Assembly (NCBI GenBank): GCA_040221975.1 | Contig: JAVJWR010000019.1 | Location: forward strand, 62,001-126,000 | DNA from: Haliea sp040221975 | GTDB lineage: Bacteria; Pseudomonadota; Gammaproteobacteria; Pseudomonadales; Halieaceae | Length of the DNA: 64,000 bases | Reading direction: 5' to 3' | The notes under the pieces: generated by a model | Told to the model about the DNA's origin: nothing | The model's input: the letters and a program-made list of their open reading frames with translations, nothing else | Databases searched by the model: none | Program-made: the position numbers and the translations under genes | Shown: positions 9,279-17,729 of the stretch, piece after piece | How positions within the stretch are numbered: the first letter of the stretch is position 1 | How the letters are laid out: the number at the start of each line of letters is the position of its first letter

Positions 9279-10138
9279 GATGCTTCTCCTGGTGAGCGGG
9301 TAGCGGGCAGCCAGCGCTCCCATACGCCGCGCAGATTGCCCAGGTGGCGCAATTCTACACCCAGTTCCGGGCCCCAGGGGCTGTCCCGGTGAAAATCACT
9401 GCCAATGGACACTTCCAGTCCATATTCCAGCGCCAGCCGGCACAGCTGCCGGGTCTGGTCCGGCGTCTGGCGACCATTGATCACCTCCAGAGCCTGGCCA
9501 CCGGCGTCCCTGAAGTCCACCACCAGCCGCTGCAGCTTGCTGCGGGTCAACTTGTACTTGAGCGGATGGGCCAGCGCGGCAACCCCCCCGGCCGCGACAA
9601 TCCACTCTGTCACCTCCGTCAGCGCCGGCCAGAAGGCCTTCACGTCCCCGGGCTTGCCCCGACCCAGGTAGCGGTCAAAAGCCGCACCCGTGTCCGCGAC
9701 ATGGCCCTGCGCCACCATCCAGGCCGCGAAATGCGGCCGCCCCAGCTGGCTCTCGCCCGCTTCCAGCAGGGCACCCTCCAGGCTCCCCGGAAAACCGAGT
9801 TTCGCCAGCCGCTCAGCGATCACCTCGCCCCGGTCGCAACGGGCAATTGCCAGTCGCGCCAGGCCCTGCTCAAGAACCGGGTGGGCGCAATCCACCCCGA
9901 GGCCCACCACGTGAATGGTCGCCCCGGACCAGACACAGGAAAATTCCAATCCCGCCACCAGGCTCATTTCCCCGTCACAGGGGCTATAATAGGCTGCCGC
10001 GGCCTCGTAGCCGCTCACGGTGTCATGATCGGTGATGGCAAACAGGCGGAGACCCCGGCTGCGCGCCCTGTCCACCAGCTGCTCGGGGCTCAGAGCGCCG
10101 TCCGACGCGGTGCTGTGGGTGTGGAAGTCAATCAGCAC
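9275..10138 (-). CDS. rnm: PHP-domain phosphoesterase, probable RNase AM (Rnm/TrpH/YciV)
   Basis: A PHP metal-dependent phosphoesterase. DFHTHSTASDG near the N-terminus, ITDHD around residue 40, and late metal-binding histidines (ALAHPLKYK, GSDFH) are all present. E. coli YciV/Rnm is a 5'-3' exoribonuclease that trims 5' ends of small rRNAs and hydrolyses 3',5'-bisphosphonucleotides. The start is uncertain: the GTG at 10138 has GGAG upstream and yields the typical short N-terminus, while a TTG at 10165 would add nine residues without a good site. It is first gene of the minus-strand run to rluB and divergent from yciB. Confidence 0.85.
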   Translation of the reverse strand: MLIDFHTHSTASDGALSPEQLVDRARSRGLRLFAITDHDTVSGYEAAAAYYSPCDGEMSLVAGLEFSCVWSGATIHVVGLGVDCAHPVLEQGLARLAIARCDRGEVIAERLAKLGFPGSLEGALLEAGESQLGRPHFAAWMVAQGHVADTGAAFDRYLGRGKPGDVKAFWPALTEVTEWIVAAGGVAALAHPLKYKLTRSKLQRLVVDFRDAGGQALEVINGRQTPDQTRQLCRLALEYGLEVSIGSDFHRDSPWGPELGVELRHLGNLRGVWERWLPATRSPGEAS

Positions 10139-10241
10139 AAACTCTACACTCCGTGATCGCTGCAACTGTTATGGCCTGATGCGGGCCCGGCAGTGCCGAC
10201 CCTTACACCCATCGTAACACGCTGGAGCCAGGTCATTTTTC

Positions 10242-10832
10242 ATGAGACAACTACTGGAATTCGTTCCCATCGCCCTGTTTTTCATCGTCTACCAGATGGA
10301 CGGCGACACCGTGTCCCTGTACGGCTGGAGCCATACGGTGGACGGCATCTTCAGCGCAACCGCGGTGTTGATGATTGCCACCGTGATCCAGGTGCTTGCC
10401 ACCTGGGCACTGACCCGGCACCTGGAGAAGCGCCTGCTCTGGGTCGGCCTTGCCGCCTGCGGTTTCGGCGCCCTGACCCTGCTGTTGCGCAACGAAATGT
10501 TCATCATGTGGAAGCCGACCATCTTCAACTGGGTGCTGGCACTGGTTTTTGGCGCCTCCCAGTTCATCGGCCAACGCAACCTGATGGAGCGCACCCTGGG
10601 TAGCCAGATCCAGCTGCCACACCGGATCTGGGCCCGGCTCAACCTGCTCTGGGTAGCCCACTTCACTGTCGTCGGGGCCCTCAATCTGGTGGTCGCCTAC
10701 GGCTACAGCGAGGCCACCTGGGTCAGCTACAAAATGTACTCTGCCATACTGTTCACAGTGGTTCTGAGCGGCCTGACCGCGTGGATGGTTGCGCCGCACC
10801 TGAAAGAACAGCCCGCCAGCAACCAGGAGTAG
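10242..10832 (+). CDS. yciB: YciB/IspZ inner-membrane septation protein A
   Basis: A 196-residue polytopic inner-membrane protein with about five to six hydrophobic segments. The start (MRQLLEFVPIALFFIVY) and the core motif KPTIFNWVLALVFGASQFIG are characteristic of YciB. The family contributes to envelope integrity and divisome/elongasome interactions. It is followed after 7 nt by yciI, the pairing seen in enterobacteria and pseudomonads. Confidence 0.93.
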   Translation: MRQLLEFVPIALFFIVYQMDGDTVSLYGWSHTVDGIFSATAVLMIATVIQVLATWALTRHLEKRLLWVGLAACGFGALTLLLRNEMFIMWKPTIFNWVLALVFGASQFIGQRNLMERTLGSQIQLPHRIWARLNLLWVAHFTVVGALNLVVAYGYSEATWVSYKMYSAILFTVVLSGLTAWMVAPHLKEQPASNQE

Positions 10833-10839
10833 CGAACGG

Positions 10840-11139
10840 ATGCTTTACGCGATTCTCTGTGAAGACGTCGACAACAGCCTGCCCCTGCGCCAGCGGGCAC
10901 GCCCGGCGCACCTGGCGCGGATCCAGCAGCTGGTGGACGAGGGGCGCCTGCTGGTCGCCGGCCCGCACCCGGCCCTGGATACCGAAGACCCGGGTGAAGC
11001 CGGCTTCACCGGCAGCCTGATCATCGCCGAGTTTGCAAGCCTGGAGGCCGCCACCGCCTGGGCCGACTCGGATCCCTACGTCGACGCCGGCGTGTTCCGC
11101 CGGGTCACGGTCAAACCCTACAAACGGGTGCTGCCCTGA
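10840..11139 (+). CDS. yciI: YciI-like protein
   Basis: A 99-residue small ferredoxin-like-fold protein of the YCII family. The paired residues typical of the putative active site are seen: a histidine in ARPAHLARI and an aspartate in WADSDPY, with the conserved end PYKRVLP. Function is unknown in the family. AGGAG lies about 10 nt before the ATG, overlapping the yciB stop region, so the two genes are co-transcribed. Confidence 0.9.
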   Translation: MLYAILCEDVDNSLPLRQRARPAHLARIQQLVDEGRLLVAGPHPALDTEDPGEAGFTGSLIIAEFASLEAATAWADSDPYVDAGVFRRVTVKPYKRVLP

Positions 11140-11201
11140 AGCCGCGACAGCGTGGTAAACTCGCCAGCTTTATCTTCAGCCCCGCCAAAAAGGACAGCGT
11201 T

Positions 11202-11876
11202 TTGCGGTACACCCTGATCATCTCCCTGCTGGCCCTGCTGCTCACCGAGACAGTGCAGGCACAGGACGTGCGCTATATCAGTGACACACAGTATGTCCCC
11301 GTACGCAGTGGCGCGGGCAACGAATTTCGCATCGTCCACCGCGGTATTCCCTCGGGTACCCGGCTAACCGTCAGTCGTGTTTCGGAAGACGGGGAGTGGT
11401 CCGAAGTCACCACCGGGAGCGGTACCAGCGGCTGGGTTCGAACCCAGCATCTGATGGCCGAACTTCCGGCCAGGAACCAGGTCGAGCAGGCGGTCGCGCG
11501 AGCCGAAAAGCTGGCTGCGGAAAACGCGGAGCTGGCCCGGGAACTGGCCGAACTGAAGGCCGTGCGCACTGAGCTGGAGGGCGACGTCGACAGCGCCGAC
11601 AGCTCCCTGCAGGCCCTGACCGAGGAACTGGCGCAGCTGAAACAGATTTCCGGGCGCTCGCTGCAGCTGGATGCGGACAACCGGCGCCTGGTGGAAGAAG
11701 CCGAAAACCTGCGTGCCGAGGCCGACATGCTCGGCGCCGAGAACCAGCGGCTGCAGGAGAACCTGCGCAGCAGCGCGTTCCTGGACGGGGCCCTGGCAGT
11801 GCTGCTGGGGGTTGTCATCACCCTGGTGGCACCCCGTCTCTGGCCCAAGCGCCGGCGCAATGACGGCTGGGGCTGA
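11202..11876 (+). CDS. SH3-domain membrane protein (TIGR04211 / YgiM type)
   Basis: A 224-residue envelope protein. A signal peptide ends at VQAQD (about residue 21), then a bacterial SH3 domain (PVRSGAGNEFRIV to SGWVRTQHL, residues 30-85), a long Glu/Ala/Leu-rich coiled coil (about 90-185), a C-terminal transmembrane helix (ALAVLLGVVITLVAP) and a basic tail. This is the periplasmic-SH3 / coiled-coil / anchor layout of YgiM. The start is TTG with AAGGA nine bases upstream; no ATG is available. Function in the family is unknown; a cell-wall role is inferred from the SH3 domain. Confidence 0.85.
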   Translation: MRYTLIISLLALLLTETVQAQDVRYISDTQYVPVRSGAGNEFRIVHRGIPSGTRLTVSRVSEDGEWSEVTTGSGTSGWVRTQHLMAELPARNQVEQAVARAEKLAAENAELARELAELKAVRTELEGDVDSADSSLQALTEELAQLKQISGRSLQLDADNRRLVEEAENLRAEADMLGAENQRLQENLRSSAFLDGALAVLLGVVITLVAPRLWPKRRRNDGWG

Positions 11877-11912
11877 GAGCCGCCCAACAACCTGCAACGA
11901 GAGGACCTGACC

Positions 11913-12488
11913 ATGTTTCGCGCCCTGAGCCTGGCCCTGCTGTTTCTGCTGCCCCTGTCAGGGGCAAGGGCAGAGGAAACGCCGCTGCCCAACCCGCAGG
12001 TGGTGATCAAGACCAACGAGGGCGAGATCACCCTGCGCCTGTTCCCCGACAAGTCACCGATCACCGTGGCCAACTTCCTCGCCTATGTGGACGCGGGCCA
12101 CTACAACGGCACCATTTTCCACCGCGTGATCCCCAACTTCATGATCCAGGGCGGCGGTTTCCTGCCCGACATGACCGAAAAGGAGACCGGGGCACCCATC
12201 GTCAATGAGTCGCGCAACCGCCTGCACAATGTGCGCGGCACTATCGCCATGGCCCGGACCGGCGACCCGGACTCGGCCGCGGCGCAGTTTTTCATCAACC
12301 AGCGCAGCAATTTGAGGCTGGACTGGTCACCCGGGCAGGAGGGGTATACCGTCTTCGGTGAAGTGACGGACGGCATGGCGGTGGTCGACTACATTGCCTC
12401 CAGCCCGGTGCAGACTCTCAATGGCCACCGCGACGTCCCGGCAGAGCCGATCGTCATCACCGAAATTGTCCGCAAGTCCCTGCCATGA
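11913..12488 (+). CDS. Periplasmic cyclophilin-type peptidyl-prolyl isomerase
   Basis: A 191-residue cyclophilin with a cleavable signal peptide (MFRALSLALLFLLPLSGARA), so it acts in the periplasm like PpiA. The catalytic arginine lies in FHRVIPNFMIQGGG, and the downstream motif SAAAQFFINQ is present. AGAGGA precedes the ATG. Its stop overlaps the start of pdxJ by 4 nt, an association that looks like coupling rather than pathway logic. Confidence 0.92.
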   Translation: MFRALSLALLFLLPLSGARAEETPLPNPQVVIKTNEGEITLRLFPDKSPITVANFLAYVDAGHYNGTIFHRVIPNFMIQGGGFLPDMTEKETGAPIVNESRNRLHNVRGTIAMARTGDPDSAAAQFFINQRSNLRLDWSPGQEGYTVFGEVTDGMAVVDYIASSPVQTLNGHRDVPAEPIVITEIVRKSLP

Positions 12489-13267
12489 CCGCCCTTAGCG
12501 TCAACCTGAACAAAATAGCCCTGATCCGCAACTCCCGGGACACCCGCAACCCGGACATCCCGCGGCACGCGCAGATCTGCATCGACGCGGGGGCCGACGG
12601 GATCACCGTGCATCCACGGCCCGACCAGCGCCACATCCGGGTGCAGGACTGCCACGACCTGGCCGCCATGCTGAGCGTTGAATTCAATATCGAAGGCAAC
12701 CCCATGACTGGCCCGCGCAAGAGCGACCGGCAGGGCGTCAGTGATTACCCGGGTTTCATGGCCCTGGTCAGGGAAATCCGCCCGGCCCAGTGCACCCTGG
12801 TGCCCGATGGCGACAACCAGCTCACCTCCGACCACGGATTTGACCTCAAGCGCGACGGCGACACCGTTGCGCCCCTGGTGCAGGAGCTGCAGGCCCTGGG
12901 GATCCGCACCAGCCTGTTCATGGACCCGGACCCGGAGCAGATACGCCTCGCAGCCCAGACCGGCACCGACCGTATCGAGCTGTACACGGAAAGTTTTGCC
13001 CGCGCCTTTGCCACCGGCCAGGATGTGGATGCGGTACTGCAGCGCTATATCGAGGCGGCCGAAGTGGCCGCGGAGGTCGGGCTGGGTCTGAATGCCGGCC
13101 ACGACCTGGACCTGCACAACCTGCCGCTCTTTACCCGGGTCCCGGGTTTGCTGGAGGTGTCCATCGGCCACGCGTTGACCGTCGACGCCCTGAGCATGGG
13201 CCTGGCCCGTGCTGTCGCCGCCTATCAGCGCGCCCTCGGCAAAACCGTACCAGCACCGGCTGCATGA
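12485..13267 (+). CDS. pdxJ: Pyridoxine 5'-phosphate synthase
   Basis: A 260-residue TIM-barrel enzyme that condenses 1-deoxy-xylulose 5-phosphate with 3-amino-1-hydroxyacetone phosphate to form pyridoxine 5'-phosphate. Family motifs are seen in order: SVNLNKIALIRNSR at the N-terminus, DGITVHPRPDQRHI, EFNIEGNP, and LNAGHDLDLHNL near the C-terminus. It overlaps the cyclophilin and the following pseudouridine synthase gene by 4 nt each. Confidence 0.96.
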   Translation: MTALSVNLNKIALIRNSRDTRNPDIPRHAQICIDAGADGITVHPRPDQRHIRVQDCHDLAAMLSVEFNIEGNPMTGPRKSDRQGVSDYPGFMALVREIRPAQCTLVPDGDNQLTSDHGFDLKRDGDTVAPLVQELQALGIRTSLFMDPDPEQIRLAAQTGTDRIELYTESFARAFATGQDVDAVLQRYIEAAEVAAEVGLGLNAGHDLDLHNLPLFTRVPGLLEVSIGHALTVDALSMGLARAVAAYQRALGKTVPAPAA

Positions 13268-13944
13268 GCCGGGCCAACATGGACGAGGAACTGCCGCCTT
13301 ATCTGGTCCCTCACAGCCAGGAGCCCATCCACATCCTGTATCAGGACGAGCACCTGTTGCTGGTCCGCAAACCCCACCTGCTGCTGAGCGTACCGGGGCG
13401 CCACATCCTCAACAGGGACTGCCTGGTAACCCGGCTGCAGCAGGACTTCCCCAGTGCCAGCATCGTTCACCGCCTCGATCTGGACACCTCCGGGATCATG
13501 GTCGTGCCGCTGGACAAGCCCACCCACGCCCACATCAGCCGCCAGTTCCAGGAACGGCTGGTCTACAAGCAGTACGAGGCGGTCGTCTGGGGGGTGGTCA
13601 CAGCCGACAGTGGCGAAATCAACCTCCCCATCGTCAGTGACTGGGAACGGCGGCCACTGCAGAAGATCTGCCATGCAACCGGCCGCGAGGCGATCACCTG
13701 GTTCGAGGTGCTGGAGCGCGGACCGGATCGTACCCGGCTGCAACTGACACCACAGACTGGCCGCTCGCATCAGCTGCGCATCCACTGCCGCGAACTCGGC
13801 CACCCCATTCTCGGCTGCGACATGTACGCCCACGAGGCAGCGCTGGCGCTGTCACCGCGTCTGCTGCTGCACGCCACCGAGCTTGGATTCACCCATCCTG
13901 TCACCGGTGCCTGGCTGCAGGAGGCATGCCCGGCGGACTTCTGA
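13264..13944 (+). CDS. RluA-family pseudouridine synthase
   Basis: A 226-residue pseudouridine synthase with the catalytic motif HRLDLDTSG (D72) and the downstream RSHQLRIHC motif. No S4 domain is present, the arrangement of RluA rather than RluC/RluD. Dual 23S rRNA/tRNA activity as in RluA is plausible but not shown. The first ATG is used (4-nt overlap with pdxJ); an internal ATG five codons on is an alternative. It ends 3 nt before the convergent sulfurtransferase stop. Confidence 0.88.
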   Translation: MSRANMDEELPPYLVPHSQEPIHILYQDEHLLLVRKPHLLLSVPGRHILNRDCLVTRLQQDFPSASIVHRLDLDTSGIMVVPLDKPTHAHISRQFQERLVYKQYEAVVWGVVTADSGEINLPIVSDWERRPLQKICHATGREAITWFEVLERGPDRTRLQLTPQTGRSHQLRIHCRELGHPILGCDMYAHEAALALSPRLLLHATELGFTHPVTGAWLQEACPADF

Positions 13945-13947
13945 ACG

Positions 13948-14748
13948 TCAGTCCGGGGATGCCAGATAACTGCACCAATCGGACCAGCTGCCCGGGTAGA
14001 GCAGGGCGCCGTTGTCCCCCAGCTGTGCCAGGGCATACAGATTGACGCAGGCGGTGACCCCGGAGCCGCAGTACACTATCCGCGGCGCCCCCCCGGGAAC
14101 CGCGGCAAAGTGTTCCGCCAGGGCAGCTGGATCGCGCAAGTGGCCCCGCTCATCACTGACACGCTGCCAGGGCACATTGAGGGCGCCCGGAATATGGCCC
14201 GCTACCGGATCAATGGGCTCCTCCAGACCGGCATAGCGGCGCGGCTCGCGGGAATCAAGCAGGACTGCCCCGGCAGCCTGCAATTGTGCCAGCTCGCCAA
14301 TGTCACAACAGCCCGCATAGCCGCCAACGGCGGGCTGGGGACAGGGTCGGGGCGATGGTACATCCGTTGCCACGGCACCCCCCGCGGCCACCCAGGCCTG
14401 ATAACCGCCATTCAGCAAGCTGGGCGGCCGATAGCCCAGCGCCCGCAGCAGCCACCAGAACCGGGCAGCGAAGGCGAAGCGGGAATCGTCGTAGGCCACC
14501 ACTGGCGTTTCCAGGCCAATGCCCAGACCCGCGAGCCTCGCCGCCAGGGTACCGGGGTCGGGCAGCGGGTGACGCCCGCCGTGGCGAGCCACGGGCCCGG
14601 AAAGATCATCCTCCAGGTGCAGGTAATGCGCGCCGGGAATGTGGCCGGCAAGGTATTGCTCGTACCCGGCCCCGGGCTTGCCCAGCACAAACCGGCAATC
14701 GATGATGACAGCATCCACTCCGGCAACCAGTTCCTCCGTATCCAGCAC
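13948..14748 (-). CDS. Two-domain rhodanese-type sulfurtransferase
   Basis: A 266-residue tandem rhodanese. The N-terminal inactive domain (AGHIPGAHYLHLEDDL) precedes a C-terminal domain with the active-site loop YCGSGVTA, catalytic C227. The CGSGVTA loop is typical of SseA-type 3-mercaptopyruvate sulfurtransferases, although thiosulfate use cannot be excluded. The start is GTG with a stop codon shortly upstream in frame and GGAG nearby. The gene is divergent from the DUF2244 gene. Confidence 0.9.
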   Translation of the reverse strand: MLDTEELVAGVDAVIIDCRFVLGKPGAGYEQYLAGHIPGAHYLHLEDDLSGPVARHGGRHPLPDPGTLAARLAGLGIGLETPVVAYDDSRFAFAARFWWLLRALGYRPPSLLNGGYQAWVAAGGAVATDVPSPRPCPQPAVGGYAGCCDIGELAQLQAAGAVLLDSREPRRYAGLEEPIDPVAGHIPGALNVPWQRVSDERGHLRDPAALAEHFAAVPGGAPRIVYCGSGVTACVNLYALAQLGDNGALLYPGSWSDWCSYLASPD

Positions 14749-14927
14749 AATGCATTACTCCCCGCAATCTGACGGCCAGGTGTCCGCCTGGAACCGGCAG
14801 TGTAGCCGCGAGCGCCGGACGGCGCGAGTGCTACCGGCAGGCCGCACTGGCACTGAACAAAAGGCGGACACTGCTGCCAGTGACCGGCGACTGTACTAGA
14901 ATTGCCGAAAGTGTCAGGAGAGTTGCC

Positions 14928-15431
14928 GTGGTCATCCGCAGCAGCGACGGCAGCACCGTCACCATCGTCGCCAAACCCAACCAGTCCGCGACCTGGCGCA
15001 GCAACAAGCTGGTGTTGCTGGCGTTGTCGGTGCCCTCCCTGGGCGCCGCCATCGCCTTTGCCCTCGCCGGTGCCTGGCCCATCCTGCCCTTTGCCGGCCT
15101 GGAGCTTGCGGCCCTCGGCAGCTCGCTCTACTACGTCAACTGGAAGCTGCAGTATCGGCATGTGATTACGCTCGCGCCCGACGCCGTGCACATCGACAAG
15201 GGCCATTACCTGCCGCGCCACAGCTGGACCTTTGCCCGCAACGCTACCGGCCTCGGCATTGAGCCCGAGCGCCACCCCTGGGACGCCCCCGGGCTCAGCC
15301 TGCAGTGTGCCGGCGAGCGCATCAGCGTCGGCGAGTTTCTCAACCGTGAAGACGGACTGGTCCTGCTGCAACACCTGCGCAAGGAGCTGCGTGTACTGGG
15401 CCACGGCGCACAGGCCAGTCACGCCTTTTGA
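14928..15431 (+). CDS. DUF2244 membrane protein
   Basis: A 167-residue integral membrane protein of the DUF2244 family. Two adjacent hydrophobic helices (LVLLALSVPSLGAAIAFALA and ILPFAGLELAALGSSLYYVN) are followed by a hydrophilic domain. The GTG start at 14928 is preferred because AGGAGA lies about 6 nt upstream; a GTG 48 nt earlier has none. Function is unknown. Weak similarity of the segment WKLQYRHVITL to other family members supports the call. Confidence 0.75.
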   Translation: MVIRSSDGSTVTIVAKPNQSATWRSNKLVLLALSVPSLGAAIAFALAGAWPILPFAGLELAALGSSLYYVNWKLQYRHVITLAPDAVHIDKGHYLPRHSWTFARNATGLGIEPERHPWDAPGLSLQCAGERISVGEFLNREDGLVLLQHLRKELRVLGHGAQASHAF

Positions 15432-15460
15432 CCACCCCCTGAACCCGCCCCTCAGGGCCA

Positions 15461-15489
15461 TTGGGTGAGACCGCCCGCACCTGTATAAT
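15461..15489 (+). promoter_or_regulatory. Probable rimO promoter with a doubled -10 box
   Basis: TTGGGT at 15461-15466 is followed after 17 bp by a perfect TATAAT at 15484-15489. A second perfect TATAAT follows at 15499-15504, only 17 bases before the rimO ATG, which would give an almost leaderless transcript. The -35 element is weak (3 of 6). Confidence 0.4.
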
Positions 15490-15520
15490 CGGCGGCCCTA
15501 TAATTCCCCGGATTACCGCC

Positions 15521-16837
15521 ATGTCCAGCAACAAAGTCGGCTTCGTCAGCCTGGGCTGCCCCAAGGCCCTGGTTGATTCCGAACGCATCCTGACCCAGCT
15601 CAAACTGGATGGCTACGATATCGTGCCCAGCTACGAGGACGCCGAACTGGTGGTGGTCAACACCTGCGGCTTCATCGACAGCGCCAAGCAGGAGTCCCTG
15701 GACGCCATTGGCGAGGCCATCAGCGAAAACGGACGGGTGATCGTGACCGGCTGCATGGGCAAGGGCGCCGATGCCGAATCCATCCTGCAGCTGCACCCCA
15801 AGGTTCTCAGCGTCACCGGCCCCGCCGCCTACGAGGAAGTGGTCAGCGCAGTGCATCAGCATGTACCTCACATTCAGGTGCACGATCCCTATGTGGACCT
15901 GGTACCGCCCCAGGGGGTCAAGCTGACCCCAAGGCACTACGCCTATCTGAAGATTTCCGAGGGCTGCAACCACCGCTGCAGCTTCTGCATCATCCCGCAC
16001 ATGCGCGGCGACCTGGTGAGCCGACCTATCGGCGAGGTGATGGAAGAGGCGGAGCGCCTGGCCAGAGCCGGAGTGCGCGAGCTGCTGGTCATCTCCCAGG
16101 ACACCAGCGCCTACGGTGTGGACCTGAAATACCGAACCGGCTTCTGGAACGGACGCCCGATGAAGACCAGCATGCAGTCGCTGTGCGAAGGCCTGGCGGA
16201 GCTCGGCATCTGGGTGCGGCTGCACTATGTCTACCCCTACCCGCACGTGGACAATATCCTGCCGCTGATGGCGGACGGCAGGATCCTGCCCTACCTCGAC
16301 ATCCCCTTCCAGCACGGCAGTCCCAGCGTGCTCAAGCGCATGAAGCGCCCCGCCGCAGCCGAGAAGTCCCTGGAGCGGATCCAGCATTGGCGCCAGATCT
16401 GCCCCGACATCACCCTGCGCAGTACCTTTATCGTCGGCTTCCCCGGGGAAACCGACGCCGACTTCGAGGTCTTGCTCGACTTTCTCGAGGAGGCACAGCT
16501 GGACCGGGTCGGCTGCTTCCAGTACTCGCCCGTCGCCGGCGCGCCTGCCTACGATCTGCCGGATCAGGTAACGGAGGCCGTCAAGCAGGAGCGCTGGGAC
16601 CGGTTCATGGCCCTGCAGCAGCAGATCAGCGCAACCAAACTGCAGGCCAAGGTGGGCCGCAATATTGAAATACTGATTGATGAAGTGGACGACGACGGCG
16701 CCATCGGCCGCTCCACCGCAGACGCACCGGAAATCGATGGCAAGGTGTACCTGGACGGGATTACCGGTCTGCAGCCCGGCGATTTTGTCGAAGCCGAAGT
16801 CACCGCCGCCGACGACTACGATCTCTGGGCCGGCTGA
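15521..16837 (+). CDS. rimO: Ribosomal protein uS12 methylthiotransferase RimO
   Basis: A 438-residue radical-SAM methylthiotransferase that adds a methylthio group to an aspartate of ribosomal protein S12. The N-terminal UPF0004 domain begins KVGFVSLGCPKALVDSE (cluster cysteine C13). The radical-SAM motif is C149-x3-C153-x2-C156 (CNHRCSFC). A C-terminal TRAM domain completes the protein. The ATG at 15521 gives the canonical N-terminus; readings from further upstream add an unconserved segment across the promoter. Confidence 0.97.
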   Translation: MSSNKVGFVSLGCPKALVDSERILTQLKLDGYDIVPSYEDAELVVVNTCGFIDSAKQESLDAIGEAISENGRVIVTGCMGKGADAESILQLHPKVLSVTGPAAYEEVVSAVHQHVPHIQVHDPYVDLVPPQGVKLTPRHYAYLKISEGCNHRCSFCIIPHMRGDLVSRPIGEVMEEAERLARAGVRELLVISQDTSAYGVDLKYRTGFWNGRPMKTSMQSLCEGLAELGIWVRLHYVYPYPHVDNILPLMADGRILPYLDIPFQHGSPSVLKRMKRPAAAEKSLERIQHWRQICPDITLRSTFIVGFPGETDADFEVLLDFLEEAQLDRVGCFQYSPVAGAPAYDLPDQVTEAVKQERWDRFMALQQQISATKLQAKVGRNIEILIDEVDDDGAIGRSTADAPEIDGKVYLDGITGLQPGDFVEAEVTAADDYDLWAG

Positions 16838-16840
16838 ACG

Positions 16841-17548
16841 GTGAATCTGCTGCTGTTCGCCGCCGGCGAATGCACTGGCGCTGGCCTGTTGCGTCTCACC
16901 GGGCGGCGCGCCGCACACCTGCGCCAGGTCCTACGCGCCAGGCCGGGTGACGAGTTGCAGGTCGGCGAGATTGATGGCCGGATTGGCCAGGGCACTATCA
17001 CCGCGATCGACAAGCACAGCGCCGAACTGCGGGTGACGTTGCACGCTGCGCCACCACCCAAACTGCCCGTAGTCCTGCTGCTGGCCCTGCCCCGGCCGAA
17101 AATGCTGCGCCGCATCCTGCGCGCAGCGGCCGAGTTCGGCGCCGCGGAGATCCATCTGCTCAACAGCTACCGGGTTGAAAAAAGCTACTGGCAAACCCCG
17201 GTGCTCGCCCCAGCCACCCTCCGCGAGTACCTGCTACAGGGTCTGGAGCAGGCCCGCGACACCAGACTGCCGCCAGTCCACCTGCACCCCCGCTTCAAGC
17301 CTTTCGTCGAGGACCAGCTACCCGGCCTTGTCGCCGGCCGCGACGCCCTCCTCGCCCACCCCGGCGACGCCCCTCTCGCGCCCACCGGGCTCGACCGTCC
17401 GACACTACTGGCAGTCGGACCCGAGGGCGGCTTCATCCCCTACGAAGTGGACAAACTGCTGGCCGCAGGCTGCCGCCAGGTCTCGTTGGGGCCGCGCATC
17501 CTGCGGGTGGAGAACGCCGTCGCGGCGCTGTTGGGAAGAGCGTTGTGA
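16841..17548 (+). CDS. rsmE: 16S rRNA (uracil(1498)-N3)-methyltransferase
   Basis: A 235-residue SPOUT methyltransferase. An N-terminal PUA-like RNA-binding region (GRRAAHLRQVLRARPGDELQ) precedes the knotted SAM-binding domain with GPEGGF and the family end SLGPRILRVENAV. The GTG start comes 3 nt after the rimO stop, suggesting coupling. The 3' end is followed by a large inverted-repeat element and then the convergent receptor gene. Confidence 0.93.
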   Translation: MNLLLFAAGECTGAGLLRLTGRRAAHLRQVLRARPGDELQVGEIDGRIGQGTITAIDKHSAELRVTLHAAPPPKLPVVLLLALPRPKMLRRILRAAAEFGAAEIHLLNSYRVEKSYWQTPVLAPATLREYLLQGLEQARDTRLPPVHLHPRFKPFVEDQLPGLVAGRDALLAHPGDAPLAPTGLDRPTLLAVGPEGGFIPYEVDKLLAAGCRQVSLGPRILRVENAVAALLGRAL

Positions 17549-17580
17549 GAAGACCCTCGCGGGGCGAAATCTCGAGGACC

Positions 17581-17692
17581 GTCCGGGAGACCGTGGTGGG
17601 GTCCGGGGACTCGCCGCAAGTACATCCTTGTAGGCTCGTATCGCGCATCCATGCGCTCAACGGTCCCCAGACCCCACCACGGTCCCCCGGAC
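17581..17692. repeat. 30-bp inverted repeat element between convergent genes
   Basis: Two 30-bp arms, 17581-17610 and 17663-17692, are inverted complements with two mismatches; the central 15 bp (GACCGTGGTGGGGTC and its complement) are perfect. The 52-bp loop contains further small palindromic words, GTACATCCTTGTAG and GCGCATCCATGCGC. The stretch 17549-17729 holds nothing else recognisable. It resembles the mosaic palindromic intergenic repeats dispersed in many gammaproteobacterial genomes and could also stop transcription from both sides. No second copy was found in the window by eye. Confidence 0.7.
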
Positions 17693-17729
17693 TTTGGCAC
17701 CCAGGAGGCGTCCCTCCGTGGGTTCGTTC

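Noticed and set aside
11434..11450. A tRNA T-loop-like word (GGTTCGAACCC).
   Set aside because: It lies inside the SH3 protein coding sequence and no cloverleaf can be built around it.
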